Assembly: GCF_003217255.1 (NCBI RefSeq)
Contig: NZ_QJTE01000006.1
Coordinates: 1 to 64,000 of the forward strand
Direction: 5' to 3'
Source of the DNA: Pseudoroseicyclus aestuarii
GTDB taxonomy: Bacteria > Pseudomonadota > Alphaproteobacteria > Rhodobacterales > Rhodobacteraceae
Length of the DNA stretch: 64,000 nt
Shown: piece by piece, positions 35,589 through 45,142 of the stretch
Layout of the letters: each line of letters opens with the position of its first letter
Position numbering within the stretch: the first letter of the stretch is position 1
The notes under the pieces: generated by a model
Told to the model about the DNA's origin: nothing
Database searches by the model: none
The model's input: the letters and a program-made list of their open reading frames with translations, nothing else
Program-made: the position numbers and the translations under genes

Positions 35589-35625
35589 ATATCTCGAATA
35601 GGCGATATATCAGCAGCGAGCAAGA
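35587..35625 (-). promoter_or_regulatory. ars promoter with ArsR operator palindrome
   Basis: The arms ATATATC (35587-35593) and GATATAT (35604-35610) form a perfect inverted repeat in otherwise GC-rich DNA. On the minus strand, TTGCTC (35625-35620) and TATTCG, 17 bases apart, fit a promoter whose spacer and -10 overlap the palindrome. The left arm overlaps the start codon at 35588, so the transcript is probably leaderless or nearly so. Confidence 0.6.
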
Positions 35626-35677
35626 GGTCGCGGCACGGTTGGCCGTGCGTGGCTAATGGTCCCTTGGCTGGTGCAGG

Positions 35678-36610
35678 CTACCGCCCTTGCCCGGGGGCTT
35701 GGCCGAGCGCCTCCGCACGGGTCCAGTCGCAGATCGCCGCGAAGCTGGCGGCTGCGCGGGCCGAGCCATGGCGCGCCCGCAGGTAGCCGTGGACGAGCTG
35801 CGGCTCGTTGCGCAGCTGGGCGCGAATGCCCGCCTCCGTCAGCGCGGCGTGATAGGCGGTGCCGTCATCTCGCAGCGGATCGACATCGGCGGTGACGATC
35901 AGGGCCGGCGGCAGGCCGGCGAAGCTGCCCGCGCGCAGCGGCGACGCCTCGGGCTCGCTGCGCTTGAGGGCGAGGTCGCCGCCGGTGATCGTCGCGGCAT
36001 AGCCGGTCACGTCGCGGGCGCGCAGCAGCGGCGCTTCGGCGTTCTGGGTGTAGGAGGGCGCGTCGGTGTCGCCGCCAAGCCCCGGGTAGATCAGCACCTG
36101 GGCCAGGGGCATCGGCCCCTCCAGCCGCCGCATCCGCAGGCACAGCGCGGCTGACAGCGTGCCGCCGGCGCTGTCGCCCATCACGATGCCGGGCCGGCCC
36201 TGCGCCGTCTCGGCCAGCCAGACGGCGGCGACATCCTCGATCTGCGCGGGAAAGAGGTGCTCGGGCGCAAGGCGGTAGTCCACGGAGACGACCTCGCAGT
36301 CGGTGGCGACGGCCAGCTCGGCGCAGACGTCATCGTGGCTGTCGAGCGATCCGACGACGAAGCCGCCGCCATGGGCATAGAGCACGAAGGGCCCCGCTGC
36401 ATGGCCCTCGGGGCTGTAGCGGCGGATCGGCACGCCTGCGGCGGTCTCGTCGCGCACAGCCAGCCCCTCGGGGCGCGGAGCCCGGAAGAGCGCGCACATG
36501 GCGTCGTAGAGACGCCGGTTCTCGGCGGCATCGGCGCCATTGGCCTCGGGCGGATAGGCGGCCTCGGTCATCTCGATGAAGCGCAGGACCTCGGGATCGG
36601 TGATCGTCAT
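35678..36610 (-). CDS. Alpha/beta hydrolase, hormone-sensitive-lipase (HSL) type esterase
   Basis: A 310-residue cytoplasmic esterase. The HSL oxyanion motif HGGGF (80-84), DYRLAPEH, nucleophile GDSAGG (Ser147), acid in TADVDPLRDDG and His in LVHGYLR are in order. Its ATG overlaps the stop of the Dpp-type ATPase by 4 bases, making it the last gene of the carnitine operon. In Pseudomonas a short-chain acylcarnitine hydrolase (HocS) feeds carnitine degradation. This gene is well placed for the same job, though it is not obviously the same family, so that role is inference. Confidence 0.88.
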   Translation of the reverse strand: MTITDPEVLRFIEMTEAAYPPEANGADAAENRRLYDAMCALFRAPRPEGLAVRDETAAGVPIRRYSPEGHAAGPFVLYAHGGGFVVGSLDSHDDVCAELAVATDCEVVSVDYRLAPEHLFPAQIEDVAAVWLAETAQGRPGIVMGDSAGGTLSAALCLRMRRLEGPMPLAQVLIYPGLGGDTDAPSYTQNAEAPLLRARDVTGYAATITGGDLALKRSEPEASPLRAGSFAGLPPALIVTADVDPLRDDGTAYHAALTEAGIRAQLRNEPQLVHGYLRARHGSARAAASFAAICDWTRAEALGQAPGQGR

Positions 36611-38229
36611 GCCTTGGCCCTTTGCGCGACGGTGCGGTCCAGCCAGTCGGGGTCCATCTCGGGGACGGAGCCGAGAAGCTGCTCGGTATAGGGGTGATGC
36701 GGCGGGGCGAACATCGCGTCCCGCGGCGCCTGCTCGACCACACGGCCCTCCTGCATGACCACCACGTCGTCGGCGATGGCGCGCACCGTGGCGAGGTCGT
36801 GGGTGATGAAGATATAGGCCAGGTCGTGCTCCTCCTGCAGGCGGCGCAGCAGCGTCAGGATGCCCTCGGCGACGATCTGGTCGAGGGCCGAGGTCACCTC
36901 GTCGCAGAGGATCACGCGCGGCTCGGCGGCCAGCGCGCGGGCGATGCCGATGCGCTGCTTCTGCCCGCCAGAAAGCGCGCCGGGCCGCCGGTCGATGAAG
37001 GTGTCCGGATCCAGCTCGATCGCGGTCAGAAGCTCGCGGATGCGGTCCTCGAGCGCGGCGCCGCGCAGGCCGCGGTAGAAGCGGATCGGACGGCCGATGA
37101 TCTCTCGGATCGTCTGCTTGGGGTTCAGCGCGGTATCGGCGGACTGGTAGATCATCTGCACCTGGCGCAGCTGGTCCTTGCTGCGCCCCGCGAGTTGCGG
37201 GGGCAGGGGAGCGCCGTCGAGCTCGATCGCTCCGTCCGAGGGCGGCAGCAGGCCGGTGATCACCCGCGCCAGCGTGGACTTGCCCGAGCCGCTTTCGCCG
37301 ACCACGGCGAGGGTGCGCCCGGCGTGGATATCGAAGCCGACCTCCTGCAGCACCGGGGTGCCGCGGGTGTATTCGGCGCCGACGTCCCGGACCCGCAGCA
37401 CGGGCACCGCCTCGGCCGGCGGCGCGGGCCGCGCCGGGGCGGCATGGCTGCGCACCGCCCAGAGCGAGCGGGAGTAGTCCTCTTGCGGGGCCGAGAGCAT
37501 GGCGCTGGTCTCCTGCTCCTCCACCTCCTCGCCGCGCAGCAGGATCTTGATGCGGTCGGCCATCTGCGCGACCACGGCAAGGTCGTGGGTGATGTAGATC
37601 GCCGCCGTTCCGACCTCGCGCACCGCGCCCTTGATCGCGCTCAGAACCTCGATCTGGGTGGTGACGTCCAGCGCCGTCGTCGGCTCGTCGAAGATGATGA
37701 GGTCGGGCTTGCAGGCCATGGCCATCGCCGTCATCGCCCGCTGAAGCTGCCCGCCCGAGACCTCGTGCGGGTAGCGAAAGCCGATCTCCTGGGGGTTCGG
37801 CAGGCGCAGCGTCTCGTAAAGCGCCTGCGCCTCGCGCAGGGCCTCGGGGCGCTTCATCAGGTGATGGATCGCCACGGGCGCCTCGGCATACTGGTCGATC
37901 AGGCGATGCGCCGGGTTGAAGTTGGCCGCGGCGCTCTGCGCGACATAGGCGATCCGCTTGCCCCGCAGGGCGCGGCGGCGGCGCGCACTCAGCCCCAGCA
38001 GGTCCTGCCCGTCAAAGCGGATATCGCCGCCCGCGATGCGGGTGCCGTCGCGGGTATAGCCCATGGCGGCGAGGCCCAGCGTCGATTTGCCGGCGCCGGA
38101 TTCGCCGATCAGGCCCAGCACCTCGCCGCGGTGCAGGTCGAGGTCGATGCCCTTGACGATGGGCTGCCAGTCGCGGCCCTGGCGGCCCTCGATCCAGAGG
38201 TCGCGGATGCTCAGAAGCGGGTCGGTCAT
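36607..38229 (-). CDS. Dual ATP-binding protein of a dipeptide-type ABC importer (DppD-DppF fusion, GsiA-like)
   Basis: A 540-residue protein with two complete ATPase domains. The first has Walker A GESGAGKST, signature VSGGQLQRAMTAMAM and Walker B LIIFDEPTTALD. The second has GESGSGKST, LSGGQKQRIGIARAL and VILCDEVTSALD, with the oligopeptide-type tail (PHHPYTEQLLGSVPEMD). It powers the importer formed with the permeases at 38234 and 39060 and the binding protein at 41580. It is followed by the overlapping esterase gene. Confidence 0.93.
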   Translation of the reverse strand: MTDPLLSIRDLWIEGRQGRDWQPIVKGIDLDLHRGEVLGLIGESGAGKSTLGLAAMGYTRDGTRIAGGDIRFDGQDLLGLSARRRRALRGKRIAYVAQSAAANFNPAHRLIDQYAEAPVAIHHLMKRPEALREAQALYETLRLPNPQEIGFRYPHEVSGGQLQRAMTAMAMACKPDLIIFDEPTTALDVTTQIEVLSAIKGAVREVGTAAIYITHDLAVVAQMADRIKILLRGEEVEEQETSAMLSAPQEDYSRSLWAVRSHAAPARPAPPAEAVPVLRVRDVGAEYTRGTPVLQEVGFDIHAGRTLAVVGESGSGKSTLARVITGLLPPSDGAIELDGAPLPPQLAGRSKDQLRQVQMIYQSADTALNPKQTIREIIGRPIRFYRGLRGAALEDRIRELLTAIELDPDTFIDRRPGALSGGQKQRIGIARALAAEPRVILCDEVTSALDQIVAEGILTLLRRLQEEHDLAYIFITHDLATVRAIADDVVVMQEGRVVEQAPRDAMFAPPHHPYTEQLLGSVPEMDPDWLDRTVAQRAKA

Positions 38230-38233
38230 GGGA

Positions 38234-39055
38234 TCAGTCCTCCAGCCCGGATGCGCGGTGCAGCATCCAGTCGACGACGAAATTGATGCTGACGGTCAGC
38301 AGCGCGATGCAGCCCGCGGGCAGCAGCGGCACCACCTCGCCGAAGGTGATCAGCTGGGCGGTGTCGCGCACCATCGAGCCCCAGTCGGCGGTGGGCTGCT
38401 GGATGCCGAGGCCAAGGAACGACAGCGCCGAGATGGCGAGGAACACGAAGCAGAAGCGCAGCCCGAACTCGGCCACCAGCGGCGCGGTGATGTTGGGCAG
38501 CACCTCGCGGCGCAGGACCCAGAACAGCCCCTCGCCGCGCAGGCGCGCCGCCTCGACGTAGTCCATGACTGCGACGTCCATCGCCACCGCGCGGGTCAGT
38601 CGGAAGACCCGCGTCATCTCGAGCACCGCGACGATCAGCACCAGCATCGGGATCGAGGTGCCGAAGATCGACAGCAGCAGCAGGGCGAAGACCAGCGAGG
38701 GGATCGAGATCAGCAGATCAATCAGCCGCGCGAGGATCTGGTCGGTCCAGCCCCCGAGGCCCGCCGCCAGCAGCCCCAGCGCTGTGCCGGCGAGGAAGGC
38801 CAGCACGGTCGTCGCCAGCGCGATCCCGACGGAATTGCGGGCGCCGAAGATCAGCCGCGAGGCGATGTCGCGGCCAAGGCTGTCGGTGCCCAGAAGGTAG
38901 TCGCCGCCCCATGGCTCGAACCCCAGGCCCACGACCTCCGTCTCGCCATAGGGCGCGATGAAAGGGGCGAAGAGGCCGGTGAGGGCGACGAGAAGGATCA
39001 CCGCCATGCCGAAAAGCGCGGTCGGCGGGGTGGATTTCACGGCATGCAGGTCCAT
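38234..39055 (-). CDS. Dipeptide-type ABC transporter permease (DppC-like)
   Basis: A 273-residue inner-membrane permease with about six spans. LGTDSLGRDIASRLIFGARNS is the conserved DppC/OppC N-domain block, and the EAA-type coupling loop lies at DYVEAARLRGEGLFWVLRREVLPN. It starts 4 bases after the DppB-like gene and ends 4 bases before the ATPase. It is the second membrane subunit of the carnitine-cluster importer. Confidence 0.93.
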   Translation of the reverse strand: MDLHAVKSTPPTALFGMAVILLVALTGLFAPFIAPYGETEVVGLGFEPWGGDYLLGTDSLGRDIASRLIFGARNSVGIALATTVLAFLAGTALGLLAAGLGGWTDQILARLIDLLISIPSLVFALLLLSIFGTSIPMLVLIVAVLEMTRVFRLTRAVAMDVAVMDYVEAARLRGEGLFWVLRREVLPNITAPLVAEFGLRFCFVFLAISALSFLGLGIQQPTADWGSMVRDTAQLITFGEVVPLLPAGCIALLTVSINFVVDWMLHRASGLED

Positions 39056-39059
39056 CGGG

Positions 39060-40022
39060 TTACCTCCGGCTCATCAGGCGCGGATTGGTGGCGATGGCCA
39101 GCAGATCGGCGCAGAGGTTGAGAAGGATGTAGATGCCGGCAAAGACCAGGCAGCAGGCCTGCACCAGCGGGATGTCGCGGGTGGTCACGGAATCCACCAT
39201 CAGCTGGCCGAGGCCGGGGTAGACGAAGACCACTTCGACGATGACCACGCCGGTCACGAGATAGGCGAGGTTCAGCGCGACGACGTTGATGATTGGCGCC
39301 AGCGCGTTCGGCAGCGCATGGCGCAGGATCACCCGCATCGGCGAGGCCCCCTTGAGGCGGGCCATCTCGATATAGGGCTGCGCCAGCAGGTTGATGATCG
39401 CGGCGCGGGTCATCCGCATCATATGCGCGGTCACCACCAGCACCAGCGTCAGCGCCGGCAGGAAGGTGCGGTAAAGCATCGTGCCCAGCCCGGCATCCGG
39501 CCCGATATCGGCGATGGAGGGGAAGAGGCCCCATTTCACCGACAGCAGCAGCATCAGGATATAGGCGACGAAATACTCCGGAAAGGAGATCGAGGAGAGG
39601 GTCGCGACGTTTACCGTCCGGTCGAACCAGCTGCCCCGGTAAAGTGCCGCCAGAAGCCCCAGCACCAGCGCCAGCGGCACCGCGATGGCGGCGGCATAGG
39701 CGGCAAGGAACAGCGTGTTGCCGAGGCGCGCGCCCAGCAGCCCCGCGATCTCGCGCCCGTTGGCGAGCGAGGTGCCCAGATCCCCCTGCGCGATGCCGCC
39801 GAGCCAGGCGAGGTAGCGCTGCACCGGCGGCTGATCGAGGCCGAGCCGCTCGCGGAAGGCGGCCACGGTCTCGGGCGTGGCGGACTGGCCCAGCACCTCC
39901 TGCGCGAGATCGCCGGGCAGCAGCTCGATCGCGAAGAAGATCAGCAGCGTGATCGCGAAAAGCGTCAGAAGGCCGAAGCCCAGCCGCTGCAGCGTCATGG
40001 TCAGAAGGGGATGCATCCTCAT
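39060..40022 (-). CDS. Dipeptide-type ABC transporter permease (DppB-like)
   Basis: A 320-residue permease. The N-terminal RLGFGLLTLFAITLLIFFAI and LPGDLAQEVLGQSATPE are standard for DppB/OppB, and the coupling loop is YIEMARLKGASPMRVILRHALPN. Its ATG at 40022 overlaps the stop codon of the carnitine dehydrogenase fusion (ATGA), so transport and catabolism are translationally coupled. Confidence 0.93.
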   Translation of the reverse strand: MRMHPLLTMTLQRLGFGLLTLFAITLLIFFAIELLPGDLAQEVLGQSATPETVAAFRERLGLDQPPVQRYLAWLGGIAQGDLGTSLANGREIAGLLGARLGNTLFLAAYAAAIAVPLALVLGLLAALYRGSWFDRTVNVATLSSISFPEYFVAYILMLLLSVKWGLFPSIADIGPDAGLGTMLYRTFLPALTLVLVVTAHMMRMTRAAIINLLAQPYIEMARLKGASPMRVILRHALPNALAPIINVVALNLAYLVTGVVIVEVVFVYPGLGQLMVDSVTTRDIPLVQACCLVFAGIYILLNLCADLLAIATNPRLMSRR

Positions 40023-41515
40023 TCGGCCTCCGGTTCCGGCCAGCCGATGTCGCGGATCGGGCGCCCGGCATGACCCGGCGCGGCGATCCCGCGCTGCCCG
40101 GGCGAGAGGGCGGCGAGGCGGTCTGTCAGCGGCGCCTCCATCGGCGCCGCGCGCCCGGCCTTGGTGTCGACATGCATCAGCATGTGCTCTGCCGTGGCCT
40201 GCACCTGGCCCGCGGCATCGACCATCTCGTGATGGATACGGATGCGCTTGGCATCATGGCCCAGCACCGTGGTCCTGACCGTCAGCGCTGTGCCCGGCCC
40301 GGTCTCGGCCAGGTGCCGCAGGTGGCTCTCGACCGTGTAGACGGAGCGTCCGGCGCCCATGTAGCCCGCGTCCATTCCGATATGGGCGAGGAAGGCGTCG
40401 GTCGCATCGCCGAAGACCTGCAAGTAGCGGTGCTCGGTCATATGGCCGTTGTAGTCCAGCCACTCGGCGGGCACCGTCGCCCGGTGCAGCGCCAGCGGGG
40501 CAGCGGGATCGGGCGCTTCGGCGGGGACGGCGCGGTCGCGCATCCGCGCTTCCATCGCAGACAGGGTCTGGCCCGCGCCCCAGTCGTTCTGCTTCAGCGC
40601 CTGGAAAATGCCGATCAGGTTGTCGTCGCGAATGCGCTCAAGCTCGCGCAGCGAATGCTGGCCGGACTGGGCGTCGGACTGGTCGCCGATCTTGGTGGCC
40701 AGCGCGTCGGTCATCTCGGGCACGTCCATCAGCTTGGTCCAGGGCCATTCGAGGGCCGGGCCGAACTGCTCGATGAAGTGCTTCATCCCGGCCTCGCCGC
40801 CGGCGATGCGGTAGGTCTCGAAGAGGCCCATCTGCGCCCAGCGAAGGCCGAAGGAATAGCGGATGACGTCGTCGATCTCTTCGGTGGTCGCGACATCGTC
40901 CTTCACCAGCCAGAGCGACTCGCGCCAAACGGCTTCCAGCAGGCGGTCGCCGATATGGGCGTCGATCTCCTTGCGGACGCGCAGGGGATGCATGCCGATC
41001 TCGCGCTGGATCTCGGCGGCGCGGGTCAGGGCCGCCTCGTCGCTCGCGGGGCTGCCCACCAGCTCGACCAGCGGGACGAGGTAGACGGGATTGAAGGGAT
41101 GCGCCACGAAGAGGCGTTCGGGATGCGTCATCCCCGCCTGCAATTCGGAGGGCTTGAAGCCCGAGGTGGAGGAGCCGATCAGCGCCTCTGGCCGGGCCGC
41201 GGCCTCGATCGCGGCGAAGACCTTGTGCTTCAGATCCAGCCGCTCGGGCACGCTTTCCTGGATGTAATCGGCATCGGCCACGGCCTCGGCGAGGGTGTCG
41301 TGGAAGGTCACCCGCCCCTCGGGTCCGCGCGGGACCGAGAGCATGCGGTCCCAGGCGCGGCGCGCGCCCTCCAGCACCTCTTCGACGATGCGCCGGGCCT
41401 CGGGGTGGGGGTCATGAACCGCCACGTCGATGCCGCTGAGGGCAAAGCGGGCGATCCAGCCGCCGCCGATGACGCCGCCGCCGATGCAGGCGGCCTTGGT
41501 GATGATCTGGGACAT
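40019..41515 (-). CDS. lcdH: L-carnitine dehydrogenase fused to betainyl-CoA thioesterase
   Basis: A 498-residue bifunctional enzyme. Residues 1 to about 320 form a 3-hydroxyacyl-CoA-dehydrogenase-like NAD enzyme (Rossmann GGGVIGGGW, SSTSGF, HPFNPVYLVPLVE, FGLRWAQMGLFETYRIAGGE). The last is the substrate-side signature of carnitine dehydrogenase. Residues about 345-480 are a HotDog thioesterase (AEWLDYNGHMTEHRYLQVFG). In rhizobia the same fusion oxidises L-carnitine to 3-dehydrocarnitine and hydrolyses betainyl-CoA to glycine betaine. The BKACE gene two positions upstream supplies the intervening step. The ATG at 41515 is the family start. Confidence 0.92.
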   Translation of the reverse strand: MSQIITKAACIGGGVIGGGWIARFALSGIDVAVHDPHPEARRIVEEVLEGARRAWDRMLSVPRGPEGRVTFHDTLAEAVADADYIQESVPERLDLKHKVFAAIEAAARPEALIGSSTSGFKPSELQAGMTHPERLFVAHPFNPVYLVPLVELVGSPASDEAALTRAAEIQREIGMHPLRVRKEIDAHIGDRLLEAVWRESLWLVKDDVATTEEIDDVIRYSFGLRWAQMGLFETYRIAGGEAGMKHFIEQFGPALEWPWTKLMDVPEMTDALATKIGDQSDAQSGQHSLRELERIRDDNLIGIFQALKQNDWGAGQTLSAMEARMRDRAVPAEAPDPAAPLALHRATVPAEWLDYNGHMTEHRYLQVFGDATDAFLAHIGMDAGYMGAGRSVYTVESHLRHLAETGPGTALTVRTTVLGHDAKRIRIHHEMVDAAGQVQATAEHMLMHVDTKAGRAAPMEAPLTDRLAALSPGQRGIAAPGHAGRPIRDIGWPEPEAE

Positions 41516-41579
41516 GGGGGGCCTCTTTGTCATGGGTACAGCGGGGGCCCCGCCGTGGGTGCGGCGGGGCGGGGCCGGA

Positions 41580-43145
41580 TCAGGCGGCCACCCACCAGCG
41601 CTCGATCGCCTTCCAGCCGTCGAGGAAGCGGTTCGAGGCGAGGGTGCCGTGCTGGATGCGCTCGGCCTTGCCGTCGATGAAGTTGGCGAACATCGGGATG
41701 ATCGCGCCGCCGTCGTCGCGGCAGAGCTGCTGCATCTCGGCGTACATCGCCGCGCGTTTGCTCTCGTCCAGCTCGACCCGCGCCTCGCGCAGCAGGGTGT
41801 TGAACCGGTCGTTCTGCCAATGCGTCTCGTTCCAGTTCGCGCCCTGGGCGTAGACCATCGAGAACATCCAGTCCTCGGTCGGGCGGCCGTTCCAGTAGCC
41901 GGCGCAGAAGGGATCCTTGAGCCAGACGTTCGACCAGTAGCCATCCGCGGGCTCCGTCTGGACGTTCAGGTTGATGCCCGCCTCTGCAGCGCTTTGCTGG
42001 AACAGGACCGAGGCATCGACCGCGCCCGAGAAGGCCGCGCTCGAGGTCGAGAGCGTCACGTCGAGGCTGTCGAGACCGGCTTCCCGCAGGTGATGCCGCG
42101 CCCGGTCCGGGTCGTAGCTGCGCTGCTCCAGACTGGCATCGTGAAAGCGGTAGGCCGGGCCGATGGGCTGGTCGTTGCCCACCACGCCATGGCCGCGCAG
42201 GACCTTCTCGACAAGCTCCTCGCGGTTGATCGCGTGCTTGAGGGCGAGGCGGACGTTCACGTCGTCGAAGGGCGCCGCGTCGCAATGCATCGGGAAGGGA
42301 TAATGCGCAGAGCCCGTCACCTCGACGATGTCGATACCGGGGCGCCGCTCGAGCAGGTGGACGGTGCTGGTCGGCACGCCGTTGATGATGTCGACCTCGC
42401 CCGTCACCAGCGCATTCTGCCGCGCGGTGGGGTCGTTGATGGTCAAGAGCGTGACCTCGTCGAACCAGGCGCGGTTCTCCTTCCAGTAATCCTCGCGCCG
42501 GGCCAGGCGGATGCGCACGCCGGGCTCGTGTTCTTCCAGCGTGTAGCCGCCGGTGCCGATGCCCGACTGCCAGTCGAGCCCGCCATCGCCGTTCGCGGGC
42601 ATGATGACGAGGTGGTAGTCCGCCGCCACGAAGGGGAAGTCGGCATTGCCCGAGGCCAGCTCGAAGACCACGGTGCGCTCGCCCTCGGCCCGGATCTCGG
42701 TCACGTCGGTCAGCAGGTCCTTGGCGCCCGAGGTCGTGCCGTCGCCGCGGTGGTGGTTGAACGAGGCGATGACATCCGCTGCCGTCAGCGGCTTGCCGTT
42801 CGAGAAGGTGACGTCGCGCAGGCGGACGGTCCAGGTGCGGGTATCCTCGCTGGGCTCGATGCTTTCGGCCAGCTCGGGCTTCACGGCGCCGGTCTCGTCG
42901 ATCTCGACGAGGTTGTTGCACACCCCGCCCAGCATCGCGAGGACGAGCGGCCCGGCGGCATAGGTCGCCGGGTCCATGGTGTCCGAGGTGGCGCCGCCCG
43001 AATGGCCGATGCGCACGGAGCCGCCGCGCTGCGGGGCAGGTTGGGCCATGGCGCCGCTGCCCAGCATCGGCGCCATGCCGAGGCCGAGCGCCGCGGCGGA
43101 GCTGCCGCGCAGGAAGCCGCGGCGGTCGAGGTCATGGGTGGACAT
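41580..43145 (-). CDS. ABC transporter substrate-binding protein, family 5 (peptide/nickel type), Tat-exported
   Basis: A 521-residue periplasmic protein. The Tat-like signal DRRGFLRGSSAAALGLG (7-23) precedes a cluster-C binding protein (SBP_bac_5) with the classic VKPELAESIEPSEDTRTWTV and NGKPLTAADVIASF-type segments. It supplies substrate to the Dpp-type permeases encoded downstream. Because it lies between the BKACE and carnitine dehydrogenase genes, its ligand is probably carnitine, an acylcarnitine or a related betaine rather than a peptide. That assignment rests on gene order. Confidence 0.9.
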   Translation of the reverse strand: MSTHDLDRRGFLRGSSAAALGLGMAPMLGSGAMAQPAPQRGGSVRIGHSGGATSDTMDPATYAAGPLVLAMLGGVCNNLVEIDETGAVKPELAESIEPSEDTRTWTVRLRDVTFSNGKPLTAADVIASFNHHRGDGTTSGAKDLLTDVTEIRAEGERTVVFELASGNADFPFVAADYHLVIMPANGDGGLDWQSGIGTGGYTLEEHEPGVRIRLARREDYWKENRAWFDEVTLLTINDPTARQNALVTGEVDIINGVPTSTVHLLERRPGIDIVEVTGSAHYPFPMHCDAAPFDDVNVRLALKHAINREELVEKVLRGHGVVGNDQPIGPAYRFHDASLEQRSYDPDRARHHLREAGLDSLDVTLSTSSAAFSGAVDASVLFQQSAAEAGINLNVQTEPADGYWSNVWLKDPFCAGYWNGRPTEDWMFSMVYAQGANWNETHWQNDRFNTLLREARVELDESKRAAMYAEMQQLCRDDGGAIIPMFANFIDGKAERIQHGTLASNRFLDGWKAIERWWVAA

Positions 43146-43200
43146 GGTAAAATTCCCTGTCGTTGCGGGGCCTTGTGGCCCCTTGTTCCGGCCGGCGGTC

Positions 43201-44094
43201 TTACCAGCGCTTCTTGAGGTTCAGCTGCTCGCGCACCTGCGCGGGGGTCTTGAGCCCGACGTTCATCGCCGAGAGCATCGTCGCCGCCCGCTCGACCAGC
43301 TGGCCGTTCGAGGCGGGGACACCCTTCTCGAGCCAGATGTTGTCCTCCAGCCCGACGCGGATATTGCCGCCCGCCAGAACCGATTGCGCGGCATAGGGCA
43401 GCTGCATCCGGCCGATCGAGAACATCGAGTAGACCCAGCCCTCGGGCATGTTGTTGACCATCGCCATCAGCGTGTTCAGGTCGTTCGGCGCGCCGTAGGG
43501 GATGCCCATGCACAGCTGCACCATCACCGGATCGTCGATCAGACCCTCGGCGACCAGCGCCTTGGCCAGCCAGAGGTGGCCCGTGTCGAAGACCTCGATT
43601 TCGGGCTTCACGCCGGCGGCCTGGATGCGCTGCGCCATGGCCCGCAGGGTGCCGGGCGTGTTGGTCATCACGTAATCGGCTTCGGCGAAGTTCATCGTGC
43701 CGCAATCGAGGGTACAGATCTCGGGCAGCAGCTCCTCGACATGCACCAGCCGCTCGGTCGCGCCGATCAGGTCGGTGCCACCCTTTTTCAGCGGCAGCGG
43801 CGCCTCGGCAGAGCCGAGGACGATGTCGCCGCCCATGCCGGCGGTCAGGTTCAGGATCACGTCGGTGCCGCTGTCGCGGACACGGGCGACGACCTCGCGG
43901 TACAGCGCCGGATCGCGCGAGGGGGCGCCGGTCTCGGGGTCGCGGACGTGGACATGCGCCACGGCGGCGCCGGCCTTCGCCGCCTCGACGCAGGCCTCGG
44001 CGATCTGCTGCGGCGTCACGGGGATCTTGTCGCTCTTGTGCTGGCTTTGCCCGGAGCCGGTCACGGCACAGGTGATGAATGCGTCCCAGTTCAC
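43201..44094 (-). CDS. cdhC: Beta-keto acid cleavage enzyme (BKACE, DUF849), probable 3-dehydrocarnitine cleavage enzyme
   Basis: A 297-residue TIM-barrel Zn enzyme. BKACE landmarks are [27 protein letters not shown] (the HxH zinc ligands), [33 protein letters not shown] and [11 protein letters not shown]. With carnitine neighbours it should convert 3-dehydrocarnitine and acetyl-CoA to betainyl-CoA and acetoacetate (CdhC). Translation starts at GTG 44094, supported by GGAGGG 5 bases upstream; the ATG at 44107 is in another frame. It is the first gene of the operon, divergent from the regulator at 44182. Confidence 0.9.
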   Translation of the reverse strand: MNWDAFITCAVTGSGQSQHKSDKIPVTPQQIAEACVEAAKAGAAVAHVHVRDPETGAPSRDPALYREVVARVRDSGTDVILNLTAGMGGDIVLGSAEAPLPLKKGGTDLIGATERLVHVEELLPEICTLDCGTMNFAEADYVMTNTPGTLRAMAQRIQAAGVKPEIEVFDTGHLWLAKALVAEGLIDDPVMVQLCMGIPYGAPNDLNTLMAMVNNMPEGWVYSMFSIGRMQLPYAAQSVLAGGNIRVGLEDNIWLEKGVPASNGQLVERAATMLSAMNVGLKTPAQVREQLNLKKRW

Positions 44095-44181
44095 GTGGGC
44101 CCTCCATGGATCTCGATTGTCTTGATGGGGCGAGGCTAGGGGCCCTGCCGGCTTTACCTTTTGCCCAGACCGTCGCAAACG

Positions 44182-45126
44182 ATGCCCATGACGCCAGATG
44201 CCCCCACGTCGATCAGCTTCGCCGTCTTCGACGGCTTCTCGAACATGGTCCTCGCCAGCGCGATGGAGCCGCTGCGCGCGGCCTGCGCGATCTCGGGACG
44301 GCCCCTTTTCGAGTGGCGGGTCCTGACGCTGGGCGGCGCGGCCGTGCAATCCTCATCGGGGCTGGTGCTGCAGGCCGACGGGGCGCTGGGCGATGCCGCT
44401 GCCGCCGACCTGCTGGTCGTCGTCGCGGGATACGGCGCCCGCGCGCAGGCGGCAGAGCCGGGGCTGCGCTTTGCCCTGCAGGCGGCGATCCGGCAGGCCG
44501 AGATCGTCGCCGGCCTCGACATGGGGCCATGGCTCATCGCGGCCTGCGGCGCGCTCGACGGGCGGCGGGCCACCGTGCACTGGCAGGAGGTGGAGGCCTT
44601 CGCCGAGACCTTCCTCGAGGTCGAGGTCGTCGACGAGAGCAGCGCGGTCGATCAAGGCCGCTGGAGCGCCGGCAGCGCCACCTCGGCCATGGCGCTGATC
44701 CTCGATCTGATCCGCAAGGCCGGGGGCGAGGTGCTGGCCTATGACGTCAGCACGCTCTTCGTCTTCGACCCCGCCGAGACGCGGATGCCGGCCAGCGGCG
44801 CCGTCTCGGCCCCGCTGCACCGCGCGCTCAGGATCATGCTCCGCAGCATCGAGGAGCCGCTGCCGCTGCGGCAGATCGCAGAGCGGGCCGGCGTCTCGCC
44901 CCGGACGCTGGAGCGGGCCTTTGCGCGCGAGCTGGGGGTGACGGCGGGCCGCTACTACACCACGATCCGGCTGTCCCATGCGCAGAACCTCGCGGTCGAG
45001 ACCGAGATCCCGCTGCACCTGATCGCCGCGCGCTGCGGCTTTGCCTCGGCGGCGACGCTGGGCCGGGCCTTCCGCGCCGCCTATGGCCAGACGCTGAGCG
45101 AGGTGCGGCGCGCCGCGCGCGGCTGA
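44182..45126 (+). CDS. cdhR: GlxA/CdhR-type regulator (DJ-1/GATase1-like domain + AraC HTH)
   Basis: A 314-residue regulator. Residues about 10-170 form a DJ-1/PfpI-like sensory domain ([31 protein letters not shown]), and about 215-310 an AraC double HTH ([42 protein letters not shown]). This architecture is that of CdhR, the activator of carnitine degradation in Pseudomonas. It is divergent from the operon across an 87-base gap. ATG 44182 is chosen; ATG 44188 and an upstream TTG at 44161 are alternatives, and no strong ribosome site distinguishes them. Confidence 0.88.
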   Translation: MPMTPDAPTSISFAVFDGFSNMVLASAMEPLRAACAISGRPLFEWRVLTLGGAAVQSSSGLVLQADGALGDAAAADLLVVVAGYGARAQAAEPGLRFALQAAIRQAEIVAGLDMGPWLIAACGALDGRRATVHWQEVEAFAETFLEVEVVDESSAVDQGRWSAGSATSAMALILDLIRKAGGEVLAYDVSTLFVFDPAETRMPASGAVSAPLHRALRIMLRSIEEPLPLRQIAERAGVSPRTLERAFARELGVTAGRYYTTIRLSHAQNLAVETEIPLHLIAARCGFASAATLGRAFRAAYGQTLSEVRRAARG

Positions 45127-45142
45127 CCGGCTCGGACCCGCA

